This document shows, one piece after another, positions 8,373-15,741 of a stretch of 33,326 bases of DNA. Within the stretch, counting starts at the first letter, position 1; each line of letters starts with the position of its first letter. Both the position numbers and the translations under genes were made by a program. The stretch comes from Candidatus Methanoperedens sp. (lineage in GTDB: Archaea > Halobacteriota > Methanosarcinia > Methanosarcinales > Methanoperedenaceae): assembly GCA_028717345.1 (NCBI GenBank), contig JAQUNZ010000024.1:1-33326 (forward strand), in the 5' to 3' direction. Below the pieces are notes generated by a model. The model saw nothing but the letters and a program-made list of their open reading frames with translations. It searched no databases and was not told the DNA's origin.

Positions 8373-9596
8373 ATGACTTTTGTGGACATAGAGGAAGTTT
8401 CGAAGGAAAAAAACTCATTAGTACGTTCATGTAGAATAAAAATTAATGGAGGTACTATAATAACTCCTTCCAGAGCTGTTAGCGTCACTAAGTCCAAAAT
8501 TGAAGAACTAAAAGTATCCTCGACATTAATTAACAATCAATTCAGACCTTTTGGTGAGGTGTTTGTTCGCGTCCCATTGGATTTCTTAAGCAAAATAATA
8601 GATGATGATTATGAAGGTCAGAAATTTAGTTCAATGCTTGCAACTCGCTTGAGTCAATTGAAGGATGCAGGATTAGTCCCATATTTGATTCTTTCTTTGG
8701 TCGATAATGAAGATAATCTTTATAACAAGATGCCTCCACCACAAATTCTTGATCTTCTTTTTAATTTTATCTGGGGAACCCCGAACAATTCTATTATTGT
8801 ACCCCCTCTTATTGGAGTTCTCAACGAGGATAAAGAATATATCAAATACATTACTGCTTTGGAGAAAAGGCAGAAGGATCGTATTGATAAAAAGCCTCTG
8901 CCCATGATGGCAATTATTCCTCCTGTGTACCGATTAATTGCTCCAGAACTTCTGGAAAGGTATTGGAAAATTGGATGCCGCATCATTTCTTTCGATTTAG
9001 GGAATAAAAAATATAGCGCATTTGGTTATGTCATCGAAAAACTTCATTCTGAGTTGAATGTATTGAGTAAACGAGATAAAGAACCTTTTATTCTTCATGC
9101 CTTAAATTCAAAATTGAAAACTGGGAGAGGGGATACAAGTAGAATTAATGACTTATTGGGAACGGGGTTTGGATTTGATTCCTATGCCCCAAATCATGGA
9201 GGACGTCCAAAATGGATTCCTCCTCCAGCGCCTCCAACTGAATCCAACCATTTGTTTGATAGAAAAACTTATGGGTTTTTTTCGCTTTCGGATGTTATCT
9301 CCAATAAGACTATAGATCAAAAAGATGTGCTGAATACTTACGCATTTAAAAATGTTGAATTAGATTCAATTGTGGACCAAAAACCTGAAACAATAAAGCG
9401 AATCTGTTCAGCATATAATCTTGAAAAAACTATAGGAGAGATTCGGACTTTTCCAGAATTAATAAATAATGAAGAATTAATTAAATATTTTTCCAAAAAG
9501 GAACGTATTCAGGATGACCTGAAACTTATGAAAAACATTGCAGATAGAGGAATAATCTCTAAACAGCAAAAGAATCTGGATAAGTGGTTTGTATGA
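8373..9596 (+). CDS. TGT-like TIM-barrel protein, copy 1
   Basis: A 407-residue protein of a kind not firmly recognised, but with the layout of tRNA-guanine transglycosylases. The N-terminus has the R-x-K...G-x-I-x-TP pattern (TP at 31-32) that opens the TGT fold. Barrel strands then appear as IIPPV (181-185), ISFDLG (205-210), HALNSKLKTGRGD (242-254) and GFGFDS (265-270), the last aligning with the TGT segment that carries the nucleophilic Asp. The TGT zinc motif CxCx2C is missing. All these elements recur in the copy at 14041. It overlaps the next gene by ATGA, followed closely by a PIN nuclease. Base exchange on DNA or RNA (as by DpdA or TGT) is a guess, and the protein may instead only bind a nucleobase or nucleic acid. 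Confidence 0.6.
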   Translation: MTFVDIEEVSKEKNSLVRSCRIKINGGTIITPSRAVSVTKSKIEELKVSSTLINNQFRPFGEVFVRVPLDFLSKIIDDDYEGQKFSSMLATRLSQLKDAGLVPYLILSLVDNEDNLYNKMPPPQILDLLFNFIWGTPNNSIIVPPLIGVLNEDKEYIKYITALEKRQKDRIDKKPLPMMAIIPPVYRLIAPELLERYWKIGCRIISFDLGNKKYSAFGYVIEKLHSELNVLSKRDKEPFILHALNSKLKTGRGDTSRINDLLGTGFGFDSYAPNHGGRPKWIPPPAPPTESNHLFDRKTYGFFSLSDVISNKTIDQKDVLNTYAFKNVELDSIVDQKPETIKRICSAYNLEKTIGEIRTFPELINNEELIKYFSKKERIQDDLKLMKNIADRGIISKQQKNLDKWFV

Positions 9597-10075
9597 AAAT
9601 AAATGAAAATACTTTAACTTCAACTCAACTCGCGATAATTACGCTATTAAAAAGTAAAGATATCACTGGAATGGATTTTGCCCCGATTCCAGGTAATATT
9701 CATTTGGTAAAAGAGATTTTCGCAATAAAGAATACTGACATCGGAAAACAGCTGCTCGATGAATTGAACTTTGAGCCAGATAATTTTGGTCCTTTTGATG
9801 AGACAATTTTTGCTGCTCTGGATGACTTGAATAATGCAGGACTGGTGGAGTATGTTCAATCGAAAGGAGGTTCTAAGATCAAATTAACAAAGGAGGGTGA
9901 ACATTTCGCAGATACTATATGGAAAAAACTTCGCGAGGATGTTAAATCTATTATTACATATGTGAAATTAAATTTCAACCATATTTCTTCAGAAAAACTA
10001 CTCGATAGGATTTATTCAATTTACCCGGAAATGGCGAAATATTCCCTATCAAAAGTGGCCAAAAAATATCAATGA
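9593..10075 (+). CDS. GPF-domain (YwgA/SocA-like) protein, antitoxin candidate
   Basis: A 160-residue protein whose ATG (9593) overlaps the stop of the TGT-like gene as ATGA; a GTG at 9584 is less likely. It begins with a winged-helix-like region (LTSTQLAIITLL, LVKEIFAI), then FEPDNFGPFDETIFAALDDLNNAGL, a short wing (KIKLTKEG) and the C-terminal LLDRIYSIYPEMAKYS segment. The NFGPF...L..LNNAGL and Y..YPE elements are shared with the proteins at 7401 and 12910. It lies a few bases upstream of a PIN nuclease, the usual order of antitoxin then toxin, so it is probably the DNA-binding or neutralising partner. It has no UPF0175 tail, unlike its counterpart at 12910. Confidence 0.65.
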   Translation: MKINENTLTSTQLAIITLLKSKDITGMDFAPIPGNIHLVKEIFAIKNTDIGKQLLDELNFEPDNFGPFDETIFAALDDLNNAGLVEYVQSKGGSKIKLTKEGEHFADTIWKKLREDVKSIITYVKLNFNHISSEKLLDRIYSIYPEMAKYSLSKVAKKYQ

Positions 10076-10090
10076 TAGGAGATGCTATTT

Positions 10091-10564
10091 GTGGTGACTC
10101 TCTTTGGAGATACATGTTTCTTGATTGGATTAAAAGATAAGACTGATCAGCATCATACAGAGGCAATAAAAATCTGGAAGAGGTTACTAAGCACGAATGT
10201 AGTAAAAGGATTAAATCATGTCACCATTTCAGATTTTGTATTGATAGAGGTTTTTCAGGGTCTACAGAGCCATGCAGGATTTGAGACCGCTGCTGCTGTA
10301 TATAGTGAATTAACTGATAACTGTAGAGTTCAAAAGGTAACACTACCAATGGTGCAGCAGGCAATTAATCAAAAACTCGAACCTTATCGCAATCACAGAA
10401 CAAAACAACCACCAATAGGTCTTGTAGATGCAATATCTTTAGTCACAATGGACAAATTGAAAATTTCATGGATTCTGAGTTTTGATGAGGGTTTTGACCG
10501 AATTCCTTTAGTTAGAAGGATTCATAATGAAAATACGCTGCCATTTGATAAATCTGTTCGCTAA
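10091..10564 (+). CDS. PIN-domain ribonuclease, VapC-like toxin
   Basis: A 157-residue PIN-domain protein. The four acidic residues of the active site are visible as D7 (GDTCFLIGL), E53 (LIEVFQGLQ), D113 (GLVDAISL) and D132 (SFDEGFDRI). An AGGAG ribosome-binding site at 10077-10081 is well spaced for the GTG at 10091; the in-frame ATG at 10082 directly abuts it and is less likely. PIN toxins of the VapC family cleave tRNA or rRNA and are held inactive by a partner encoded just upstream, here the GPF-domain protein. The gene is part of the cassette that also contains the TGT-like protein, and all catalytic positions are intact. Confidence 0.8.
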   Translation: MVTLFGDTCFLIGLKDKTDQHHTEAIKIWKRLLSTNVVKGLNHVTISDFVLIEVFQGLQSHAGFETAAAVYSELTDNCRVQKVTLPMVQQAINQKLEPYRNHRTKQPPIGLVDAISLVTMDKLKISWILSFDEGFDRIPLVRRIHNENTLPFDKSVR

Positions 10565-10588
10565 GACTTTAAAAAAGTGGGAATTTTG

Positions 10589-11065
10589 ATGAACGTTTTA
10601 TTGTCAGTTAAACCAAAATATGCCGAAAAAATTGTCGAAGGAAAGAAAAAATACGAATTCAGACGAGCAATTTTTAAAAGACAGAATATAGAGAAAGTCT
10701 ATATTTATTCCAGTTCGCCGGTGAGTAAGATCGTTGCCACTTTCGAGATTGAAAAAATCTTAAAAGATACCCCGGAAAAAATATGGGCACTATGCCAAAA
10801 ATATGCCGGCATCTCAAAAAAGGATTTTTTCGACTATTTTAAAAATTCCGAACAGGCATTTGCAATTGAAATTGGGTATGTCAATAGTTTTCAAGAGCCA
10901 ATAGACCCATATCTTATTATTGAAGATTTCAAGCCCCCTCAGTCATTTTATTACTTGCCCAATGATTTTCTCCAGAACCAGTGGGACGTTGTTGATACTG
11001 AATTGGTCAAGCCCTCATTATCGATAGAATCAGTATCAGGAATTTCGTTCATTGGACATTTATGA
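10589..11065 (+). CDS. ASCH-domain protein
   Basis: A 158-residue protein whose N-terminus (LLSVKPKYAEKIVEGKKKYEFRR) is the hallmark of the ASCH / PUA-like fold, a beta-barrel that binds RNA or modified nucleotides. ATG 10589 is preferred over GTG 10577 because family members begin with M-x-V-L-L-S-x-K-P. ASCH proteins are often associated with toxin-antitoxin or nucleotide-modification genes, but few have a proven function. It follows the PIN toxin by 24 nt. A role in binding RNA, or a modified base, fits the TGT-like neighbour, but this is speculation. Confidence 0.7.
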   Translation: MNVLLSVKPKYAEKIVEGKKKYEFRRAIFKRQNIEKVYIYSSSPVSKIVATFEIEKILKDTPEKIWALCQKYAGISKKDFFDYFKNSEQAFAIEIGYVNSFQEPIDPYLIIEDFKPPQSFYYLPNDFLQNQWDVVDTELVKPSLSIESVSGISFIGHL

Positions 11066-11093
11066 ATATAGTTTATGCTAAATTATCAGGTCA

Positions 11094-11297
11094 GAAATCA
11101 CCGCAAAGTACGCAAAGATCGCAAAGCTCCACAATCCCTCCGACCGCATATCAAACGGCGCCGCCATCACGACGAAGAACACGGATGACACAGATTGCGC
11201 GGATTTTCACGGATCTGTGCGCATCAGCGTCATCCGCGCAATCCGTGTTCCATCGTAATTCATCTGCGTTTATCCGCGTTCATCTGCGGCTAATATT
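11094..11297. repeat. Intergenic palindromic / tandem repeat element
   Basis: A gene-free patch between the ASCH gene and hsdS made of repetitive DNA. It starts with three copies of a GCAAAG-type unit (11101-11127), continues with an inverted repeat whose arms are GAACACGGAT...TGCGCGGAT (from 11177) and ATCCGCGCAATCCGTGTTC (11232-11250), and ends with the tandem TCTGCG / TTATCCGCG / TTCATCTGCGG units (11262-11290). Similar non-coding families are scattered through many environmental genomes. An open frame across it (to 11331) is low-complexity and is not called as a gene. Confidence 0.6.
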
Positions 11298-11327
11298 TAG
11301 TAGAAAGACGCAGGAGGCGCTGGCAAG

Positions 11328-12815
11328 ATGAAAGAGGGCGCGCTGCATGAACTCCCAGGAGGCTGGGTCTGGACGAGGCTGGAAGACGCTTCTAAAGAAT
11401 TTATTGGAGGTGGAACACCTTCCCGACAGATTCCTGAATATTTTGGAGGAAATATTATTTGGCTTACACCAACTGAAGTGCCGAAAAATAAAATAGTAAT
11501 TTTAAAGGACTCAAAAGAAAAGATTACGGAATCAGGGTTGAAACATAGTTCAGCTAGAATAATTCCAAAAGATGCCGTGTTACTAACATCAAGAGCAAGT
11601 ATTGGTTATGTAGCTATAGCGGGTTGTGATGTCACTACAAACCAGGGTTTTGCTTCATTTGTTTGTTCTGACACAATTTACAATTTCTTTTTAGCCTACT
11701 GGCTGTGGGCAAACAAACGGTTGCTTGAATCGAATGCAACAGGAACTACATTCAAAGAAATCTCAAAATCAAAATTACGAGAATTTTATCTGCCCCTTCC
11801 TCCCCTCCCAGAACAACGAGCCATAGTCTCCAAAATCGAACAGCTTTTCAGCGATCTGGACAATGGAATAAATAACTTCAAAAAAGCACAGGCGCAGTTG
11901 AAGCTCTACCGCCAGTCAGTCTTAAAAGCCGCCTGCGAGGGCAAGCTCGTGCCAACCGAGGCTGAACTTGCGCGCGCGGAGGGGCGCGAGTACGAGGCGG
12001 CGGATGTGCTGCTGGGGCGCATATTGAAGGAAAAATGCGAAAAAAGCAATGGTGCGAAGTATAGAGAGCCTGTGGAGCCGGATACAAACGGGCTGTTGGG
12101 ACTTCCCGATGGGTGGGTATGGACAAAAGTTGGGGGGATTACAGAGAAAATTGAAAAGGTCTCACCGGAGGATGAACCTGAAGCGGAGTTTATATATCTG
12201 GATATTTCCTCTATTGATAACCGATATTTGAAAATCACTGAACCAAAGAAATATTTAGGTAAAGACGCCCCTTCAAGGGCAAAACAGAAAATGAAATGTG
12301 GCGATGTGTTGTTTTCAACAGTCCGAACTTATCTAAAAAATATAGCTCAAGTACCAAGCATATACGACGGACAAATTGCCTCAACTGGTTTTAGCATTCT
12401 TCGCCCTTCAATAGGAGTTAACGAAAATTTTCTGTTTTATTATGTTCAAACTGAAAAATTTCTAAATCCATTAACAGATATCCAGCGAGGCACGAGTTAT
12501 CCTGCTGTTCGTGACGGTGATGTTCGAGAGCAGTTTTTCCCTCTCCCTCCCCTCGCCGAGCAGCGCCGCATCGTTGCCGAGGTCGAGCGCCGCCTCTCAG
12601 TAAGCGACAAAATGGAAGAAACCATAGCAGAATCCCTCCTAAAAGCAGAATCCCTGCGCCAGAGCATCCTGAAAAAAGCCTTTGAGGGAAAACTGCTTAA
12701 CAAAAAAGAGCTGGAAAAAGCCCGTAATGCTTCTGATTGGGAGCCTGCCGGGAAACTGCTGGAGAGGATACGCCAGGAAAAAACACAGATAGGAGAAAAG
12801 AAGAGAAAAAGATAA
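11328..12815 (+). CDS. hsdS: Type I restriction-modification specificity subunit
   Basis: A 495-residue S subunit with two target-recognition domains. Each begins with GWVWT (LPGGWVWTRLED and LPDGWVWTKVGG) and each is followed by a conserved helix beginning PLPPLPEQRAIV or PLPPLAEQRRIV. TRD1 spans about residues 8-160, the first spacer helix about 160-215 (AQLKLYRQSVLKAACEGKLVP), TRD2 about 255-405 and the second helix about 405-460. It reads a bipartite DNA site and holds two HsdM subunits. An AGGAGG ribosome-binding site lies 10 nt before ATG 11328. The conserved helices are clearly richer in G and C than the TRDs, as expected when TRDs are exchanged between alleles. Its gene is flanked by toxin-antitoxin genes rather than by hsdM or hsdR. 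Confidence 0.95.
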   Translation: MKEGALHELPGGWVWTRLEDASKEFIGGGTPSRQIPEYFGGNIIWLTPTEVPKNKIVILKDSKEKITESGLKHSSARIIPKDAVLLTSRASIGYVAIAGCDVTTNQGFASFVCSDTIYNFFLAYWLWANKRLLESNATGTTFKEISKSKLREFYLPLPPLPEQRAIVSKIEQLFSDLDNGINNFKKAQAQLKLYRQSVLKAACEGKLVPTEAELARAEGREYEAADVLLGRILKEKCEKSNGAKYREPVEPDTNGLLGLPDGWVWTKVGGITEKIEKVSPEDEPEAEFIYLDISSIDNRYLKITEPKKYLGKDAPSRAKQKMKCGDVLFSTVRTYLKNIAQVPSIYDGQIASTGFSILRPSIGVNENFLFYYVQTEKFLNPLTDIQRGTSYPAVRDGDVREQFFPLPPLAEQRRIVAEVERRLSVSDKMEETIAESLLKAESLRQSILKKAFEGKLLNKKELEKARNASDWEPAGKLLERIRQEKTQIGEKKRKR

Positions 12816-12909
12816 AAATGTTACACAGCAATAATACTTTCGCGCCGCGCATACTAAAATGACATATATCAAAAAGAGCATTTGTTTGATTTACCGCAAG
12901 TGATTTCAA

Positions 12910-13497
12910 ATGGATATTAAAAAAAGGATACTGGAAAACCTGACTGAAACCCAAAAATATACCCTGTTACTCCTGAGTGCAAATAATTATGAACCGGTCA
13001 GAGGCAGACTCTGGTTTCAAAAGGAACTTTTTCTTTTAGCTAAAAACAGCGATGAACTTGCTGAGCAAACCGATTTTGAGGCTGATTTTATGGGTCCATA
13101 TAGTGAAAGCGCCGATGAGGAGCTTGAGCAGCTTGAATTTGCAAAAGTTGTTGAAAAAGAAGGAAATAAATTGAAACTTACCGGACTTGGCAGGGATATA
13201 GCGGAAATACTTGAAAAAAATTCTAGCGAAGAAGAAAAGGAAATGATTGAAGATTTTAAGTCTGAGCTTAATGATCTGACCGAAGATGAACTGCTTGGTT
13301 TCATATACTTTACTTATCCTGAAATGACCAGAGAATCTGTAAAGTTTGAAAAAATCAAGCCAAAAAGAATGAATATAGCATTAAGTTTGTATGCAAAAAG
13401 TAAAATCAGTCTCGGGAAAGCGCTTGAAATCGCTGGAATGAACATTGATACTTTTATTAAAGAAGCCAAACTGAAAGGAATTCAAATATATACTTAG
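12910..13497 (+). CDS. GPF-domain protein with UPF0175-like tail, antitoxin candidate
   Basis: A 195-residue protein with the same N-terminal domain as 7401 and 9593 (FQKELFLL, FEADFMGPYSESADEELEQLEFAKVV, KLKLTGLG, and LLGFIYFTYPEMTRESV). The last 42 residues (about 154-195; IALSLYAKSKISLGKALEIAG) form a UPF0175-like helix-turn-helix antitoxin tail. UPF0175 proteins commonly pair with DUF3368 PIN toxins, and such a toxin gene starts 10 nt after this one ends. The gene has no strong ribosome-binding site; a TATA-like CATATATCA lies near 12860-12870. It therefore joins the GPF domain to a known antitoxin module, supporting an antitoxin role for the whole GPF-domain family in this island. Confidence 0.75.
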   Translation: MDIKKRILENLTETQKYTLLLLSANNYEPVRGRLWFQKELFLLAKNSDELAEQTDFEADFMGPYSESADEELEQLEFAKVVEKEGNKLKLTGLGRDIAEILEKNSSEEEKEMIEDFKSELNDLTEDELLGFIYFTYPEMTRESVKFEKIKPKRMNIALSLYAKSKISLGKALEIAGMNIDTFIKEAKLKGIQIYT

Positions 13498-13507
13498 GTG
13501 CTTCTTT

Positions 13508-13993
13508 ATGAAAATCCTGGATTCGTCCCCTGTCATAGCTTTTTACTCAGAACTTGATAAGCTGGATTTGCTACATAAATTTCTAAAGTTAGGTCATGAA
13601 CTCAGGATTCCAAAAGGTGTTTTCGGTGAATTAGAGAACGGAAGAACCTCAGAAAAATTAAAATCAAGCATATCTGAAGGAAAAATCAAAATTCTGGAAG
13701 ACCTGCCATCCGAAGAGACTTTACACTTCAAAAACCGACATCCTTACCTTGGGATTGGAGAAATTGAAGTAATCCTGTGGTGGCTAAAACTCAAATCAGA
13801 TGCTAATAAACACTATTGCATCATTGACGATAAAAAAGCCAGAAAAGTCGCTGGAAAATATCAGGTTGCGTTTACGGGAACAATAGGTTTAATAGATTTA
13901 TTAGAGAAAAAACAGGCTATTACTCAGGATGAGCGCACAGAATATATTAATAAACTTTCAGTTTCAGGATTCAGGATAAAGGGGATATCATGA
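13508..13993 (+). CDS. DUF3368 PIN-like toxin
   Basis: A 161-residue protein of the DUF3368 branch of PIN nucleases. The family motifs are LDSSPVIAF (Asp5), FGELENG (Glu41), LGIGEIEVI (Glu85) and CIIDDKKAR (Asp107-Asp108), followed by FTGTIGLIDLL. These acidic residues form the expected metal-binding site, so it is probably an active ribonuclease. It follows the UPF0175-tailed protein by 10 nt, the standard pair. The TGT-like protein comes 47 nt downstream. This cassette thus has the order antitoxin, PIN, TGT-like, while the first cassette has TGT-like, antitoxin, PIN, and the two PIN proteins belong to different branches. Confidence 0.85.
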   Translation: MKILDSSPVIAFYSELDKLDLLHKFLKLGHELRIPKGVFGELENGRTSEKLKSSISEGKIKILEDLPSEETLHFKNRHPYLGIGEIEVILWWLKLKSDANKHYCIIDDKKARKVAGKYQVAFTGTIGLIDLLEKKQAITQDERTEYINKLSVSGFRIKGIS

Positions 13994-14040
13994 AATCTAT
14001 CAGTTAGTTTTTTAATCATATAATATAAATATAACAGTGA

Positions 14041-15219
14041 ATGTCAAAACATATCGAGTTCAAGAAGGTGTGTCCTGATGATGACACGTTATATATCACC
14101 AAAGAACTCCGTGTTAATGGGAAAAAATTAACAACGCCAATAAAATCGCTGGGGGTAAGCTCAAAGCTGGTATTTAATGATAAAATAAAAGGAGTAAATG
14201 AGTTTTATAAAAGATTCTCTTTAGATGAAAACTTAAAGAAAAATTCAGTTTATAGTGTTCTGAGTTCTCCAGAGAAATTGAGCGAGCTTAATTATAAATT
14301 TAACTCCCTGGTGAAAAAAACAGATACAGACAAGGAAATTAATCTCTGTTTTATTGAATACGATGACATGAAATACCCGGAAAAGAAACCACTGGAATTT
14401 ATTCTGGATACAGCATATGAATATTCTGATATTACTCCCTTACCGATTATATCCAATGTTGGCAAGCGTATTGATTCTGAAGAGAAATTCGAAAAATACA
14501 AAAAATTTTTGGAAGAATCTCTTGAAATTATCGATACCTTGAATCATAAACCTATAATGGGAATCGTACCGCCTGTTCAATTCTATATTAAAGAAATTGT
14601 TGAGTTATATGCGAAAAATGGTATCGACGCTTTTGTATTTGATTTTGATGGGAAAACACCATTAAGTATGCATCAGACTATTCGAAGTTTTATGCGTTCT
14701 TTAAGGGAACAGGATTTGTTAGAGAATAGTTTCATCCATTCAATTAATACAAATCAAGGACGCTTCAATAAAGAAGTTAATGTTGTTGGTGCAAAGGATA
14801 TTCTATCCTTCGGTCTTGGTTTTGACAGTATGGGTGAAAGACATAAACCTTTAAAGGGTCCGAAAGAATTTTTTGAAAAATTGAAAAATCGGGAAGATAA
14901 CAAACTCAGACTATTTAATAAAGATGATTATGGTTATTACAGATTGGGTATTAGCGAACTGGAGGAAATTTATCCCGCAGATTCGATTATTAAAAAAGAA
15001 TCATTTGTTAATGAAAAGTCAGATTTAAGAAACCTCCAGAAAAATTTCAATATGGAGCAGATAGGACTTGAAACTATTCGATTAAGGGATATTATTACTA
15101 ATCAGGAACCAAAGGAGTATCTATCTCATAAAACACAGGTCAAAAAAGAAGATTTCAAGAAGATTATAAAAATGAAAAAAGAAATTTCAAGAAAACATAG
15201 TCAATTGACATTATTTTAG
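14041..15219 (+). CDS. TGT-like TIM-barrel protein, copy 2
   Basis: A 392-residue paralogue of the protein at 8373, strongly diverged. Shared elements include the N-terminal NGKKLTTP motif (TP at 32-33), IVPPV (175-179), FVFDFDGK (198-205), FIHSINTNQGR (231-241) and FGLGFDSMGERH (257-268). The order and spacing match the barrel strands of tRNA-guanine transglycosylases, with FDS aligned to the FDC of the catalytic Asp, but the CxCx2C zinc site is absent. Between 13994 and 14040 an AT-rich stretch (ATAATATAAATATA) may provide a promoter with a leaderless start; no ribosome-binding site is visible. The gene is intact, and its repeated association with PIN and GPF-domain genes suggests a real functional link. 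Confidence 0.6.
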   Translation: MSKHIEFKKVCPDDDTLYITKELRVNGKKLTTPIKSLGVSSKLVFNDKIKGVNEFYKRFSLDENLKKNSVYSVLSSPEKLSELNYKFNSLVKKTDTDKEINLCFIEYDDMKYPEKKPLEFILDTAYEYSDITPLPIISNVGKRIDSEEKFEKYKKFLEESLEIIDTLNHKPIMGIVPPVQFYIKEIVELYAKNGIDAFVFDFDGKTPLSMHQTIRSFMRSLREQDLLENSFIHSINTNQGRFNKEVNVVGAKDILSFGLGFDSMGERHKPLKGPKEFFEKLKNREDNKLRLFNKDDYGYYRLGISELEEIYPADSIIKKESFVNEKSDLRNLQKNFNMEQIGLETIRLRDIITNQEPKEYLSHKTQVKKEDFKKIIKMKKEISRKHSQLTLF

Positions 15220-15261
15220 CTTAAGATTTTAAGAATATTAATTAATATTAGGGTGTAAACG

Positions 15262-15594
15262 ATGTCTGAAAGTAAATTGGAGGAAGCGATTAAATTTCTC
15301 GGAAGATGCCTGAAAGAAAAAGGATTGAAGGTTTCAAAGATAATTTTATTTGGATCACAGGTCAAAGGAAAAACCACTGAGGAAAGCGATGTTGATATTC
15401 TTATTATCTCAGAAGATTTTAGCGGCAAAGACATTTTTGAAAGGGCGAGATTAACCAAATACGCTGAAATAATGACTCTTAAGAAATTCATGATGCCTCT
15501 TGATATTGTTACCCTGACATCGGAAGAGTTTGAGCGCGGAACTTCCCTCGTTGTTGAATATGCTAAAAGGGGGAAAGTAATGTATGCCGCATAA
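15262..15594 (+). CDS. MNT-type minimal nucleotidyltransferase
   Basis: A 110-residue protein with GSQVKGKTTEESDVDILII: Gly31-Ser32 and the metal-binding pair Asp43 and Asp45 of minimal nucleotidyltransferases. A GGGTG ribosome-binding site lies just upstream of ATG 15262. As with the MNT gene at 7021, no HEPN partner is adjacent. The C-terminal half is longer than in the first copy and the two are only similar in the catalytic region. It closes the second cassette, so the two MNT genes bracket the toxin-antitoxin-like material in the island. Confidence 0.8.
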   Translation: MSESKLEEAIKFLGRCLKEKGLKVSKIILFGSQVKGKTTEESDVDILIISEDFSGKDIFERARLTKYAEIMTLKKFMMPLDIVTLTSEEFERGTSLVVEYAKRGKVMYAA

Positions 15595-15636
15595 TCACTG
15601 TTTTCGAGACTTTATATTATCTTCTGGTACGAAAAA

Positions 15637-15701
15637 AACCACAGAGCGCACAGAGGACACAGAGAATAATTACTCTGTGATCTCTGTGTCCTCTGTGGTT
15701 G
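15637..15701. repeat. Inverted repeat before hsdM
   Basis: Arms around ACAGAGGACACAGAGA (15650-15665) and TCTCTGTGTCCTCTGT (15681-15696), extending to CCACAGAG / CTCTGTGG at the outer ends, form a near-perfect stem. This CACAGAG family is a widespread non-coding intergenic repeat in environmental bacteria and archaea. Here it separates the second cassette from hsdM and may act as a terminator-like hairpin in RNA. Confidence 0.75.
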
Positions 15702-15741
15702 ATTATCATTGCTTGGATCATTTATCTGGGAAAATTAAAAA

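Noticed and set aside
11062-11331. 89-codon plus-strand frame between the ASCH gene and hsdS
   Set aside because: It is mostly repeat DNA translated as low-complexity Ser/Arg/Pro, and ends inside the hsdS start region.
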